A stretch of DNA of 49,655 nucleotides from Solirubrobacteraceae bacterium (lineage in GTDB: Bacteria > Actinomycetota > Thermoleophilia > Solirubrobacterales > Solirubrobacteraceae): the NCBI GenBank assembly GCA_017744415.1, contig JAGIBJ010000076.1:1-49655 (forward strand), given 5' to 3'. The translations under genes were made by a program, and so were the position numbers. The stretch's first letter is position 1, and every line of letters starts with the position of its first letter. The notes beneath the pieces were generated by a model. That model had not been told where the DNA came from, did not search any database, and saw only the letters and a list, made by a program, of their open reading frames with translations. This document shows positions 6,884 through 15,439 of the stretch, piece after piece.

Positions 6884-8116
6884 GTGCCGGACCGACCGAC
6901 GGATAGCGCCGATCTCACGCCCTCGGGCGAGGTCCCGGCGCGCAGCCTCAGCGAGATCCTCACGGAGCTCGCCCAGCTCTCCCAGTCCCAGCAGGGCGAT
7001 GCCTCCGAGATGCGTAGCGCCGTCTCGGAGCTCAGCCGCTCGCTCGCGCGTCTCTTCGAGATGATCCGCACCGATCGTCACGAGCAGCGCGCTCGCATCG
7101 CGCAGCTCGAGCGTGAGCTCACGGCGATGCGCCTGCAGCTCGCCGAACTCGGCGTGGAGCCCGCGCCGGCCCCCGCGCCCAACGACTTCGATCAGCTTCG
7201 CGCCGCCGCCGAGCGCCTGCGGCTCCGCACCCAGCAGCTCGTCCAGGATGCCGGCACCCCTCCGGCTGATCCTGAGGCTGAGACGCCAGAGGAAGCCGGC
7301 GAGCCGCTCGTCGGGAGCGGGCTCGGCCCGGGGGCGCCGGCGTCGCGTGACGACGGTTCGGCCACCGAGGCGGACGAGACGGTCGACGAACCGGACGAGC
7401 CGACCGCCCGAGAGCCGACGCCACTGCCCGAGGTCGGCGTGCCCGTGCTTCGGGTGATCGACGGCGACGTGCCCTCCGCGCCTGCGCCCGTCAAACCCGA
7501 GGTCGAGGTCGAGGCGGAGCCGGAGATCGAGGCCGGCTCCGGGGATTCGCCTGAACTCGATGTCGAAACCGATCTGCCGCTCGCCCAGGAGGAAGCGCTC
7601 CCGGTGCCGCCGGCTCGCGCCGCGGACCGGGCGCCCGCCGTCGAGGAGGCCGAGGAGGCGAAGCCGCCGGTCGCGGCGTCCGTTCGCCGGCCTGAGCCGG
7701 TGCCCGTGGCGCCGCGTCCCGCGACCAAGCGTCGCAAGGGAATGCGCCGCCGCCGGGTCGACGCCCGCAAGCTCACCGGCGTCGAGCCGACGGCCGCGCT
7801 CGGCTCGATGCTCGGCGCCGTCAACCAGTTGTGGACGGCCGGCTGCCCGGTCAACCTCGTGATCGCGTTCACCGACGGTGGCGCCGTGAGGATCGTCGGC
7901 GGCGACCGCGTGCCGCTGCGGCTCGAAGAGGTCGAGCCGGGCACCTCCGCGCGCTGCACCGTCACCGCCACGCGTCGTCAACTGATCCCGCTGTTCGGCC
8001 GGCTCGAGCTCACCGACGAGGACAGCGCCCCGCTGATCCACGGCAGCCGCCGCGACGCCGACCTGCTGGTGGGCTGGTTCGATCGCGCGCAGCGCCTCCC
8101 GGTCGCGCCGCTCTGA
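6884..8116 (+). CDS. Coiled-coil, acidic-linker protein with SCP2-like C-terminal domain
   Basis: 410 residues in three parts. Residues about 20-110 are heptad-rich (LAQLSQSQQGDASEMRSAV, RIAQLERELTAMRLQLAEL), a probable coiled coil. Residues about 110-290 are a Pro/Glu/Asp/Val-rich low-complexity linker. After a basic patch (RRKGMRRRRV), the last 110 residues (from TAALGSMLGAVNQLW through VNLVIAFTDGGAVRIVGG to SRRDADLLVGWFDRAQRL) have the beta-strand and late Gly-Asp-like pattern of sterol-carrier-protein-2 domains. That assignment is my pattern reading, not a search result. It may be a lipid-binding or scaffold protein. There is no signal peptide, so it is likely cytoplasmic. Confidence 0.6.
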   Translation: MPDRPTDSADLTPSGEVPARSLSEILTELAQLSQSQQGDASEMRSAVSELSRSLARLFEMIRTDRHEQRARIAQLERELTAMRLQLAELGVEPAPAPAPNDFDQLRAAAERLRLRTQQLVQDAGTPPADPEAETPEEAGEPLVGSGLGPGAPASRDDGSATEADETVDEPDEPTAREPTPLPEVGVPVLRVIDGDVPSAPAPVKPEVEVEAEPEIEAGSGDSPELDVETDLPLAQEEALPVPPARAADRAPAVEEAEEAKPPVAASVRRPEPVPVAPRPATKRRKGMRRRRVDARKLTGVEPTAALGSMLGAVNQLWTAGCPVNLVIAFTDGGAVRIVGGDRVPLRLEEVEPGTSARCTVTATRRQLIPLFGRLELTDEDSAPLIHGSRRDADLLVGWFDRAQRLPVAPL

Positions 8117-8145
8117 CCCTCGGCGCACCCTGAGGCAGGATCCGG

Positions 8146-8151
8146 CAAGAT
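8146..8151 (+). promoter_or_regulatory. -10 element, leaderless, MFS gene
   Basis: CAAGAT, 7 nt before the GTG at 8159; first base deviates from TANNNT. Confidence 0.35.
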
Positions 8152-8158
8152 GTGGCGC

Positions 8159-9376
8159 GTGAACGCTCGCCCCGGATCATCCTCCGCGCCGGTCGCCCGT
8201 GGGTGGGCGCCCGTCGTCGCTCACGCGGTGGTCGCCGGCGTCACCCAGCTCTACTGGCTCACCTACGCACCGATCGCGACGGATGCGGCCGAGGCCTACG
8301 ACGTGTCGAAGGACACGATCACGTGGCTCACCAACGTCTACCCGATCCTCTACTTCATCCTCGCGATCCCGATCGGCTGGCTGCTCGACCGCGCACCGCG
8401 GCCGACGCTCCTCGCGGGTGCCGTGCTCACGGGCCTCGGCGGCGCCGTGCGCGTGATCGACCCGACCTCGTTCGGGCTCGGCCTGCTCGGGCAGATCCTC
8501 GTGTCGCTCGCGCAGCCGGTCCTCCTCAACGGGCTCGTGCTCGTCGCGCACCAGCATCTGCAGCCCGAGCAGCGCCCCGCGGGTATCGCGCTCGGCACCG
8601 TCGGCTTCTTCGTGGGCATCTTCGCGGGCTTCCTGATGCCGCTCGCGTTCCTCTCCGGTGACGGCGCAGTCGACCTCGGGCCGCTGCTGAACGTGCAGGC
8701 GGCGATCGGCGTCGTGGCTGCGGTGTGGATGGTGTGGACCGCCCGCCACCCGGCGGCCGTGAGTGCTGAGGTGGCCGGCACCCATGGCATCGAGGCGCTG
8801 AAGACCGTCTGGCGCAACCGCTCGATGCGCGTGGTGGCGGCGCTGGCGTTCGGTGGTTTCGGCGTGTTCGGCGCGCTGCTCACCGTGCTGCAGCCGCTGC
8901 TCGAGCCGCGTGGGGTGGATGCCGAGCGCGCCGACCTCTACGTCGCCGGCCTCGTGCTCAGCGGCCTGGTCGTTGCGGCCTTCGCACCGGCCTGGGCGGC
9001 CCGCACCGGCAACGAACGGCGCCTGCTCCTCGGCGGCCTCGCCGCGGCGGCCGTTTCGATGGCGGTCGCCGCCGTCGACCCGCCGCTCGCGCTCGTCGTC
9101 GCCGCGCTCTGCGTGGCCGGCGGCTTGTTGGTGCCGGCGCTCCCCGTGCTCCTCGAGATCTCCGAGCGGCTCGAGCCCGAACTCACCGGTACGGCCTCGG
9201 CGGTCGTCTGGCTCGCCGGCAACCTCGGCGTGGCGCTCATGACGGTGGTGGCCCAGATCTTCATCGACTCCCCGAGTGCGGCGTTCACGGCGCTCGCGGC
9301 GGGCGGCGTCGCCACCGCGGCCTACGGCGTCCGGCGGCTCACGCCGACAGTCATCGCGCGGGCGTCCGACGCCTGA
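8159..9376 (+). CDS. Major facilitator superfamily transporter
   Basis: About 405 residues with twelve hydrophobic segments in two halves joined by a loop near residue 200 (HGIEALKTVWRNRSMRVVAAL). The first loop contains VSKDTITWLTNVYPILYFI followed by IPIGWLLDRAPRPTLLAGA, the A-like MFS motif, an arrangement reminiscent of FLVCR/DIRC2-type carriers; that resemblance is tentative and the substrate is unknown. GTG at 8159 fits the local promoter; ATG at 8150 in the same frame is possible. It converges on the MerR gene with a 32-bp gap. Confidence 0.82.
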   Translation: MNARPGSSSAPVARGWAPVVAHAVVAGVTQLYWLTYAPIATDAAEAYDVSKDTITWLTNVYPILYFILAIPIGWLLDRAPRPTLLAGAVLTGLGGAVRVIDPTSFGLGLLGQILVSLAQPVLLNGLVLVAHQHLQPEQRPAGIALGTVGFFVGIFAGFLMPLAFLSGDGAVDLGPLLNVQAAIGVVAAVWMVWTARHPAAVSAEVAGTHGIEALKTVWRNRSMRVVAALAFGGFGVFGALLTVLQPLLEPRGVDAERADLYVAGLVLSGLVVAAFAPAWAARTGNERRLLLGGLAAAAVSMAVAAVDPPLALVVAALCVAGGLLVPALPVLLEISERLEPELTGTASAVVWLAGNLGVALMTVVAQIFIDSPSAAFTALAAGGVATAAYGVRRLTPTVIARASDA

Positions 9377-9408
9377 CGCTCCTGCCCGGGGGCGACCCCG
9401 CGCCGCGC

Positions 9409-10260
9409 CTACCCGGAGCTGTCGCTGGCGGCGCCGGCGCGGGCGACGTTCGCGTCGATCGCGTCGTGCACGTACTGCGCGAGGCCCTCGGCCCGCTGGT
9501 CGTAGTGCTGCGTGAAGCGCTCGTCCTCGATGTAGAGGTCGGCGACGTTCGCGTGCATCGCATGGGTGAGGGGGTAATACGCGTCGGTGATCTGCAGGCG
9601 GCTGCGCTCGGCGAGCTCCATCGCCACCTCGCCCGTCGGCGGTTCACCGCTGCGCAACGCGTCGGCGAACGCGGCCTCGATCGCCTCGGCCTCGGCCATC
9701 ACCCGCTTCCAGTCGTCCTTGGAGTAGTGCTTGATGCGCTCGCGCGAGATCCGGTAGGCCTCGGTGTCGCCCCAGCGCTCGCTGGCCTCGGTGCTGTACT
9801 TCGACGGGTCGTTGTCGCCGAACACCTCGAGGCGTTCCTCCGGCGTGAGTCCGATGCTCATGGTGTGAGCCTCCATGGTGGTCGCGACCGCATCGCGGAT
9901 GCGCTGCAGCCTGGTGATCCGCTCGCCGAGCAGCTCGTGCTGGCGGCGGAGGTGGCCCAGCTCGTCGGCGCCGGGGTCGTCAACGAGCTGGTGGATGCGG
10001 TCGAGCGGGAGCTCGAGCTCGCGGTAGAAGAGGATGCGCTGGAGCCTGGCGACGTCGGCCTCGCCGTACGCGCGGTGGCCCGCGGCGCTGCGGCCACTCG
10101 GCACGAGCAGCCCGATCTCGTCGTAGTGGTGGAGCGTGCGCACGGTGATGCCGGCGAGCTTTGCGACGGCTCCGACAGTGAGCTCGGTGCGGCCGGCGAG
10201 CGCAGCGGCTGCGGCGCGCTCGGCGATGTCGTCGCGCTGGGGCTGCCGTGATCCGGTCAT
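9409..10260 (-). CDS. MerR-family regulator with TipA-like ligand domain
   Basis: 283 residues. The winged-helix MerR DNA-binding domain is at about 27-95 (LTVGAVAKLAGITVRTLHHYDEIGLLVPSGR), followed by a dimerisation helix (LRRQHELLGERITRLQRIRDAV) and a TipAS-like C-terminal domain (from WGDTEAYRISRERIKHYSKDDW to the end), which in the Streptomyces founder binds thiopeptide antibiotics. It probably senses a small molecule, possibly an antibiotic, and activates its own promoter by untwisting it. The ATG at 10260 lies 6 nt from the -10. No obvious resistance gene is adjacent, although an MFS carrier converges on it. Confidence 0.88.
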   Translation of the reverse strand: MTGSRQPQRDDIAERAAAAALAGRTELTVGAVAKLAGITVRTLHHYDEIGLLVPSGRSAAGHRAYGEADVARLQRILFYRELELPLDRIHQLVDDPGADELGHLRRQHELLGERITRLQRIRDAVATTMEAHTMSIGLTPEERLEVFGDNDPSKYSTEASERWGDTEAYRISRERIKHYSKDDWKRVMAEAEAIEAAFADALRSGEPPTGEVAMELAERSRLQITDAYYPLTHAMHANVADLYIEDERFTQHYDQRAEGLAQYVHDAIDANVARAGAASDSSG

Positions 10261-10266
10261 GGGGTG

Positions 10267-10297
10267 ACCGTAGGTCCTCACGTCGCGTGAGGTGCAA
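10267..10297 (-). promoter_or_regulatory. MerR-type autoregulated promoter and operator
   Basis: Minus strand -35 TTGCAC (10292-10297) and -10 TACGGT (10267-10272) are 19 bp apart, the elongated spacer typical of MerR-controlled promoters. The perfect palindrome CCTCACGTCGCGTGAGG (10276-10292, 7-bp arms, 3-bp centre) fills the spacer and reaches the -35. Confidence 0.75.
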
Positions 10298-10439
10298 GCG
10301 GATGGTGAGCGGCGGCGCGCCAGCACAGGCTCGGGCCGAGGGCTCGCGCGCCCGTTTCCCGCAACGAGCGGCATGAAGGCCAGGAAGGAGTCTGAGATCG
10401 GGCGGCGACGTCTGGCCGGTCTGCGATCCTCGATACCTG

Positions 10440-13400
10440 ATGAGCGCCCAGCCGTTCGCCCACCTGCACGTGCACTCCGAGTACTCGCTGCTCGATGGCG
10501 CCTGCAAGATCAACGACCTCGTCAAGCGCGCCGCCGCGTACGACCAGCCCGCCATCGGTCTTACCGATCATGGCGTGATGAACGGCGCCGTCGAGCTGTT
10601 CAAGGCGGCGAAGAAGGAGGGGATCAAGCCGATCGTCGGCTGCGAGATCTACCTCGTCGGCGACCTCGCAGCCGAAAAGAAGCAGAAGCGCACGCACCTC
10701 ACGCTGATGGCGCAGAACAACGAGGGCTACAAGAACCTCGTGCGCCTCTCGTCCGCCGGCTTCCTGGAGGGCATGAGCAGCGGCAAGCCCGCCGTCGACA
10801 TGGCCCTGCTCGAGAAATACTCGGAGGGCGTGATCGCGCTCTCGGGGTGCCTGGCCTCCACGTTCGCCAAGGCGCTCGTCAAGGACCGCGCCGACATCGC
10901 GCGCAAGCACATCGACGACCTCGTTCAGATCTTCGGTCCTGAAGACGTCTACATCGAGATCCAGAAGAACGGGATCCCAGAGCAGGACATCGTCAACGAG
11001 GGCGCCGTGCGGATCGCCCGCGACGCCGGCCTGCCGCTCGTCGGCACCGCCGACGTGCACTACCTGCGCCGCGAGGACTACCACCACCACAGCGCCCTGC
11101 TGTGCGTGCAGACGAAGTCGACCCTCCAAAACCCGAAGATGCAGTTCTCGGGCAACGAGTACTATCTCAAGAGCACCGAGGAGATGGTCGCGGCGTTCGC
11201 GGAGTGGCCAGAGGCCGTGCCCATGGCCGCGGAGATCGCCGACCGCACCGAGATCGACATCCCGCTCGGCGGCATTCTCCTGCCGCGCTTCCTGCCCGAA
11301 GGCGAGGACGAGCACGCCTACCTCCGAGAGCTCGTGTTCGCGGGTCTGCGCGAGCGCTACGGCGATCCGATCCCGGGCGAAGCCGTGGAGCGCGCCGAGA
11401 TGGAGCTCGGCGTCATCAACAAGATGGGGTACGACGCGTACTTCCTCATCGTCTGGGACTTCATCAAGTACGCGAAGGACAACGGCATCGCGGTGGGCCC
11501 GGGCCGTGGCTCGGCCGCCGGCTCGCTCGTTGCCTACACGCTGCGGATCACCGACCTCGATCCGCTCAAGTACGACCTGCTCTTCGAGCGCTTCCTCAAC
11601 CCCGAGCGCGTGTCGATGCCGGATATCGACATCGATTTCTCGGTCCGCGGCCGCGAGCGCGTGATGCAGTACGTGAAGGAGAAGTACGGCGTCGAGCGCG
11701 TCGCGCAGATCGTCACCTTCGGCAAGATGTTCCCGCGCGCCGCCACGCGCGATGCGGCCCGCGTCCTCGGCCACGAGTACGCCATCGGCGACCGTCTCTC
11801 CAAGCTCATCCCGGATCCTGAGCAGGGTCGCGCCCCCACGTTCGAGAAGTGCCTCGAAGAGGGCACCGAGCTGCGCAAGGAGTACGACTCCGATCCCGTC
11901 GCCCGCGAGATCGTCGATGTCGCGAAGGGCCTCGAGGGCATCGTCCGCAACTCGTCGATCCACGCCGCCGCGGTCGTGATCTCGGATCGCGACCTCACCG
12001 ACATCGTCCCGTTGCAGCTCTCCGACGACGGCGTCGGCCCAGACGGCAACAAGCAGTACCGCACGGTCACGCAGTTCTCGATGAAACCCGTCGAGGAGCT
12101 CGGTCTCCTCAAGATGGATTTCCTGGGGCTGCGCAACCTCGACGTGATCGAGGACGCCCTCGACATCATCGAGCGCTCCACCGGGGTGCGTCCCAACATG
12201 TCGACGCTTCCGCTCGACGATCTCAAGACGTACGAGATGCTCCGCGCCGGCGACTCCATCGGCGTGTTCCAGTTTGAGTCCGAGGGCATGCGCAAGGCCC
12301 TCAAGGTGGTCGGCCCAACGAAGTTCGACGACCTCGTCGCGCTCGTGTCGCTGTATCGCCCGGGGGCCATGGACTCGATCCCGACGTACGCCCGCGGCAA
12401 GCGCGATCCGGACTCGATCAACATCCCCGATCCGCGCCTGAATCACATCATCGGCCCGACGATGGGCGTGATCCTCTACCAGGAACAGGCCATGCTCATC
12501 TCCAAGGAGATGGCGGGTTTCTCGGGCGCGCAGGCCGACGACCTCCGCAAGGCGATCGGTAAGAAGAACCGCGAGGCGATGGCCGCGCTGAAGCCGATCT
12601 TCTACGAGGGCTGCCGCAAGTCGGGCACCAAGGAAGACGTGATCGAGTGGATCTGGGCGACCAACGAGAAGGCCGCCGACTACTCCTTCAACAAGTCGCA
12701 CGCCGCCTGTTACGCGCTCGTCTCCTACCGCACCGCCTGGCTGAAGGCGAACTACCCGGCCGAGTACATGGCCGCGCTGATCTCCTCGGTGATGGACACC
12801 AAGGACAAGGTGCCGTTCTTCGCCGCGCAGACGGAGCAGATGGGGATCGAGATCCTCCCGCCGGACGTGAACCACTCCGATCACGCGTTCCTCGTGATCG
12901 ACGGCGCCATCCGCTTCGGCCTCGATGCCGTGAAGGGCGTCGGCTACGCGGCCGTCGAGGCGATCAAGAAGGCCCGCGAGGAAGGCGACTTCCTCGACAT
13001 CTGGGACTTCTGCGAGCGCGTCGATTCGCGGGCCGTCAACCGCCGCTCGATCGAGGCGCTCATCAAGAGCGGCGCGTTCGGCTCGACCAGCCACACCCGC
13101 AAGGGCATGCTCTCGGTGCTCGAGACGGCACAGGCCGCGGGCTCCAAGGTGCAGCAGGATGCGCTGCTCGGGCAGGGGTCGATCTTCGACTTCGGCGACG
13201 AGAGCTCGTCCGGCCCGGCGATCACGCAATCGCGGCCGCCCGTGCCGACCGACGAGTTCGACCACGGCGAGCTGCTCGAGATCGAGAAGGAGGCGCTCGG
13301 CCTCTTCGTCAGCGAGCATCCGCTCAAGCGCGTGCGCCCGGCGCTGCGCGCCGCCGTCGACACCTCGATCGCCAACCTCCACGAGCACAAGGACGGCGCT

Positions 13401-13976
13401 TGGATCACGATCGGCGGCATCATCTCGATGGCCCGCAAGATCCGCACGCGCTCGGGCTCGAACATGATGTTCGCGACCATCGACGACCTTGAGGGTGATG
13501 TCGAGATCGTGGTGTTCAACCGTCAGCTCGAGAGCTTCGAGCATCTGCTCCAGCCCGATCGCCTCGTGATCGTGCGCGGCAAGCTCGAGCACAAGGACGG
13601 CGGCAAGGTGTCGGTCGTCGCCCAGGACGTGCAGGAGTTCGCGCCGAGCGAGGAGGAGGTCGAGGAGGCCAAGGAGCTCGACGTCGTCCGCGAAGTGCGC
13701 CGCTCCGCCCAGATTACGCTCCAGCTCCAGCTCGGCCAGCTCACGCGCAGCGGCCTCGATGATCTTCGCGACCTGCTCCAGGACCACGCCGGCGAGACCG
13801 GCGTCGTGATCGAGCTGATGGGCGATGGCAACGGCCACGGCGAGGGCATCGTCCGTCGCCTGCTTCTCGGCGACGAGTTCCGCGTGCGTCGCACGCCCGG
13901 CCTCGCGATCACGCTCGAGGAGGCGATCCCGGGGCTTCGCGTGGCGGTCGCCGAGCCCGTCGGCGCGCCGGCTTAG
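10440..13976 (+). CDS. dnaE: DNA polymerase III alpha subunit, DnaE type
   Basis: Replicative polymerase subunit, 1178 residues, the normal size for DnaE1. The N-terminal PHP domain starts at FAHLHVHSEYSLLDG (residues 6-20). The palm follows with GPGRGSAAGSLVAY near 354 and the catalytic PDIDIDF at 394-400. The fingers region contains YQEQAMLISKEMAGFSG; a helix-hairpin-helix segment lies near 840-860 and the OB fold near 980-1035 (WITIGGIISMARKIRTRSG). ATG at 10440 is 179 bp from the divergent MerR gene. A GATCCT 9 nt before it may be a weak -10. The gene ends tail-to-tail with an MFS gene. Confidence 0.97.
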   Translation: MSAQPFAHLHVHSEYSLLDGACKINDLVKRAAAYDQPAIGLTDHGVMNGAVELFKAAKKEGIKPIVGCEIYLVGDLAAEKKQKRTHLTLMAQNNEGYKNLVRLSSAGFLEGMSSGKPAVDMALLEKYSEGVIALSGCLASTFAKALVKDRADIARKHIDDLVQIFGPEDVYIEIQKNGIPEQDIVNEGAVRIARDAGLPLVGTADVHYLRREDYHHHSALLCVQTKSTLQNPKMQFSGNEYYLKSTEEMVAAFAEWPEAVPMAAEIADRTEIDIPLGGILLPRFLPEGEDEHAYLRELVFAGLRERYGDPIPGEAVERAEMELGVINKMGYDAYFLIVWDFIKYAKDNGIAVGPGRGSAAGSLVAYTLRITDLDPLKYDLLFERFLNPERVSMPDIDIDFSVRGRERVMQYVKEKYGVERVAQIVTFGKMFPRAATRDAARVLGHEYAIGDRLSKLIPDPEQGRAPTFEKCLEEGTELRKEYDSDPVAREIVDVAKGLEGIVRNSSIHAAAVVISDRDLTDIVPLQLSDDGVGPDGNKQYRTVTQFSMKPVEELGLLKMDFLGLRNLDVIEDALDIIERSTGVRPNMSTLPLDDLKTYEMLRAGDSIGVFQFESEGMRKALKVVGPTKFDDLVALVSLYRPGAMDSIPTYARGKRDPDSINIPDPRLNHIIGPTMGVILYQEQAMLISKEMAGFSGAQADDLRKAIGKKNREAMAALKPIFYEGCRKSGTKEDVIEWIWATNEKAADYSFNKSHAACYALVSYRTAWLKANYPAEYMAALISSVMDTKDKVPFFAAQTEQMGIEILPPDVNHSDHAFLVIDGAIRFGLDAVKGVGYAAVEAIKKAREEGDFLDIWDFCERVDSRAVNRRSIEALIKSGAFGSTSHTRKGMLSVLETAQAAGSKVQQDALLGQGSIFDFGDESSSGPAITQSRPPVPTDEFDHGELLEIEKEALGLFVSEHPLKRVRPALRAAVDTSIANLHEHKDGAWITIGGIISMARKIRTRSGSNMMFATIDDLEGDVEIVVFNRQLESFEHLLQPDRLVIVRGKLEHKDGGKVSVVAQDVQEFAPSEEEVEEAKELDVVREVRRSAQITLQLQLGQLTRSGLDDLRDLLQDHAGETGVVIELMGDGNGHGEGIVRRLLLGDEFRVRRTPGLAITLEEAIPGLRVAVAEPVGAPA

Positions 13977-14012
13977 GCAACGCGCTTCGCGCCATGGGCC
14001 AGGCGACCTGCG

Positions 14013-15260
14013 TCAGCCCGTCGGTGCGATGGCGTCGGCAGGCGCGACCGGGTCGAAGTCGTGGCGGCGCAGCAGCACGAGCACGATCCCGAACAGTGGG
14101 CCGACGGCCGCCGTGGCCAGGCCGGCCTGCGGTGAGACGTGGTCGACAAGGATGCCCGCGAGCGGCGCGCCCGCCATCGCGCCGACGAGGATGCCGGAGA
14201 GGCTGATCGCGTAGAGCTCGGCCACGGCCTCGTCGGGGGCGATGCGTCCGAAGCTGCCGTTGAGCGTCGTGAAGAGCGGCGCGACCGCAGCGCCCGCGAC
14301 GAAGAGCAACGGTGCGGCGATCGGGACATCGGTCGCCAGCAGCAGCGCCAGGCTCCACGCGGAGAGCCAGAGCTGGAGGAAGAGCAAACGGCGCGCAGGA
14401 TCGGGCGCCGGCGGGATGCGCGTGAGGATGAGCCCGGCGAACATGCTCCCGAGCCCCCAGACGGCGAGCATGATGCCGGCGCCATGCAGCGAGCCGAGGT
14501 CGTCGCCGAGCGCGGGCAGCCCGAGCTCGATCGGGCCGAGGTGCAGGCCGAAGGTGAGCGACAGCAGCGCCATCGTGCGGGCGCGCGGGTTGCGCAGCGC
14601 GCCGATGAGCTCGGCGCGGCCCTTCGACTCGTCGTCGGTCGGATGCCAGTCGCGGAGCGCCGGAAGCAGCGCGAACCACACGCCGACGACGCCACCCACG
14701 GCGCCGGCGGCGACGAGGCCGGCGTCGACCCCGAACGTCGCCGCGATCACGCCGACGAACACCGCGGTCGAGAAGGCGAAGAGCGCCTCGAGCGACGCCG
14801 TCTCCAGCGCGTAGCCCACGTGCCGTTCCTCGTCGGTGTGCAGCAGCCGGTCCCAGAGCTCGCGCATCGCGCCGCCGTGCATCGGCTCCGAAGCACCCGT
14901 GAACACGGCCAGCACGGCGAACACGAGCAGCGAGGTCTCGGGGTGAAGCATCGCCATGCCGGCGAGCACGACGCCGTTCACCGCGCTCATCCCCGCGAGG
15001 ACGCGCGACGCGCCGAGCCGGTCGAGCTGCCGCGCCCAGAACGGACCAGCGATCGCGAGGCTCACGGCGATCACGGCGTCGATCGCGCCGGCAGCCGTCC
15101 AGCTGTGACCGTCGGCCACCTTCAGCGCCACGAGCGATCCGATCGCCGTTGCCGGCAGGCGCGCGATGAGGCTCAGCGCGAACGTCTTCGCGACGCCGGG
15201 GCGCCCCAACACCTTCGGGATCGACGGCCGGGCCGCCGCAGCCTGTGACAGCTCGGCCAT
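14013..15260 (-). CDS. MFS transporter, paralogue of the next gene upstream
   Basis: 415 residues, about twelve hydrophobic segments. It shares with the product of 15440-16660 the central pattern P-x2-GG-xMR-x-LWD-x2-L-x3-DERHVGY, so the two are paralogues from a tandem duplication. DERHVGY lies in the cytoplasmic loop between the fourth and fifth helices and should be important in this subgroup. The substrate is unknown; the group looks like drug or metabolite exporters. ATG at 15260 is fixed by TAGTGT at 15268-15273; a long open frame further upstream reads through the repeats and is not coding. Confidence 0.83.
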   Translation of the reverse strand: MAELSQAAAARPSIPKVLGRPGVAKTFALSLIARLPATAIGSLVALKVADGHSWTAAGAIDAVIAVSLAIAGPFWARQLDRLGASRVLAGMSAVNGVVLAGMAMLHPETSLLVFAVLAVFTGASEPMHGGAMRELWDRLLHTDEERHVGYALETASLEALFAFSTAVFVGVIAATFGVDAGLVAAGAVGGVVGVWFALLPALRDWHPTDDESKGRAELIGALRNPRARTMALLSLTFGLHLGPIELGLPALGDDLGSLHGAGIMLAVWGLGSMFAGLILTRIPPAPDPARRLLFLQLWLSAWSLALLLATDVPIAAPLLFVAGAAVAPLFTTLNGSFGRIAPDEAVAELYAISLSGILVGAMAGAPLAGILVDHVSPQAGLATAAVGPLFGIVLVLLRRHDFDPVAPADAIAPTG

Positions 15261-15267
15261 CGCATCC

Positions 15268-15273
15268 ACACTA
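15268..15273 (-). promoter_or_regulatory. -10 element, leaderless, MFS gene
   Basis: TAGTGT on the minus strand, 7 nt before the ATG at 15260. The inverted and tandem repeats begin 22 bp upstream of it. Confidence 0.6.
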
Positions 15274-15294
15274 CGCACCGGTTCGCCCGCTCGC

Positions 15295-15345
15295 CGTGTA
15301 TGTCGTTCCCACTGTCCCCAGCGAACACTCCGCACGACATACACG
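15295..15345. repeat. 12-bp inverted repeat overlapping the tandem array
   Basis: CGTGTATGTCGT (15295-15306) is the exact reverse complement of ACGACATACACG (15334-15345), which is inside the first 34-bp repeat unit. The loop is 27 nt. Confidence 0.75.
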
Positions 15346-15426
15346 CCGGGCGGAGCGGACACGCCGCACGACATACACGCCGGGCGGAGCGGACACTCCG
15401 CACGACATACCCGCCGGGCGGAGCGG
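15325..15426. repeat. Three tandem 34-bp repeats
   Basis: Units at 15325-15358, 15359-15392 and 15393-15426 are contiguous and almost identical: the second differs by T to G at its fifth base and the third by A to C at its 19th base. Each unit contains CGCACGACATAC and ends in CGGGCGGAGCGG. The second junction also forms GCGGAG-(6 nt)-CTCCGC (15384-15401). The array lies between two paralogous MFS genes, upstream of the promoter of the second. Confidence 0.85.
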
Positions 15427-15439
15427 AGCGTTGGGGGCG

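Noticed and set aside
10278..13838. A 1186-codon open frame antisense to dnaE
   Set aside because: It mirrors the codon-position bias of a G+C-rich gene, has a low-complexity Arg/Val/Leu/Asp/Glu-rich translation with no domain, and dnaE on the other strand is unmistakable.
15325..15426. CRISPR array
   Set aside because: The units are directly abutting with no spacers, and no cas gene is present.
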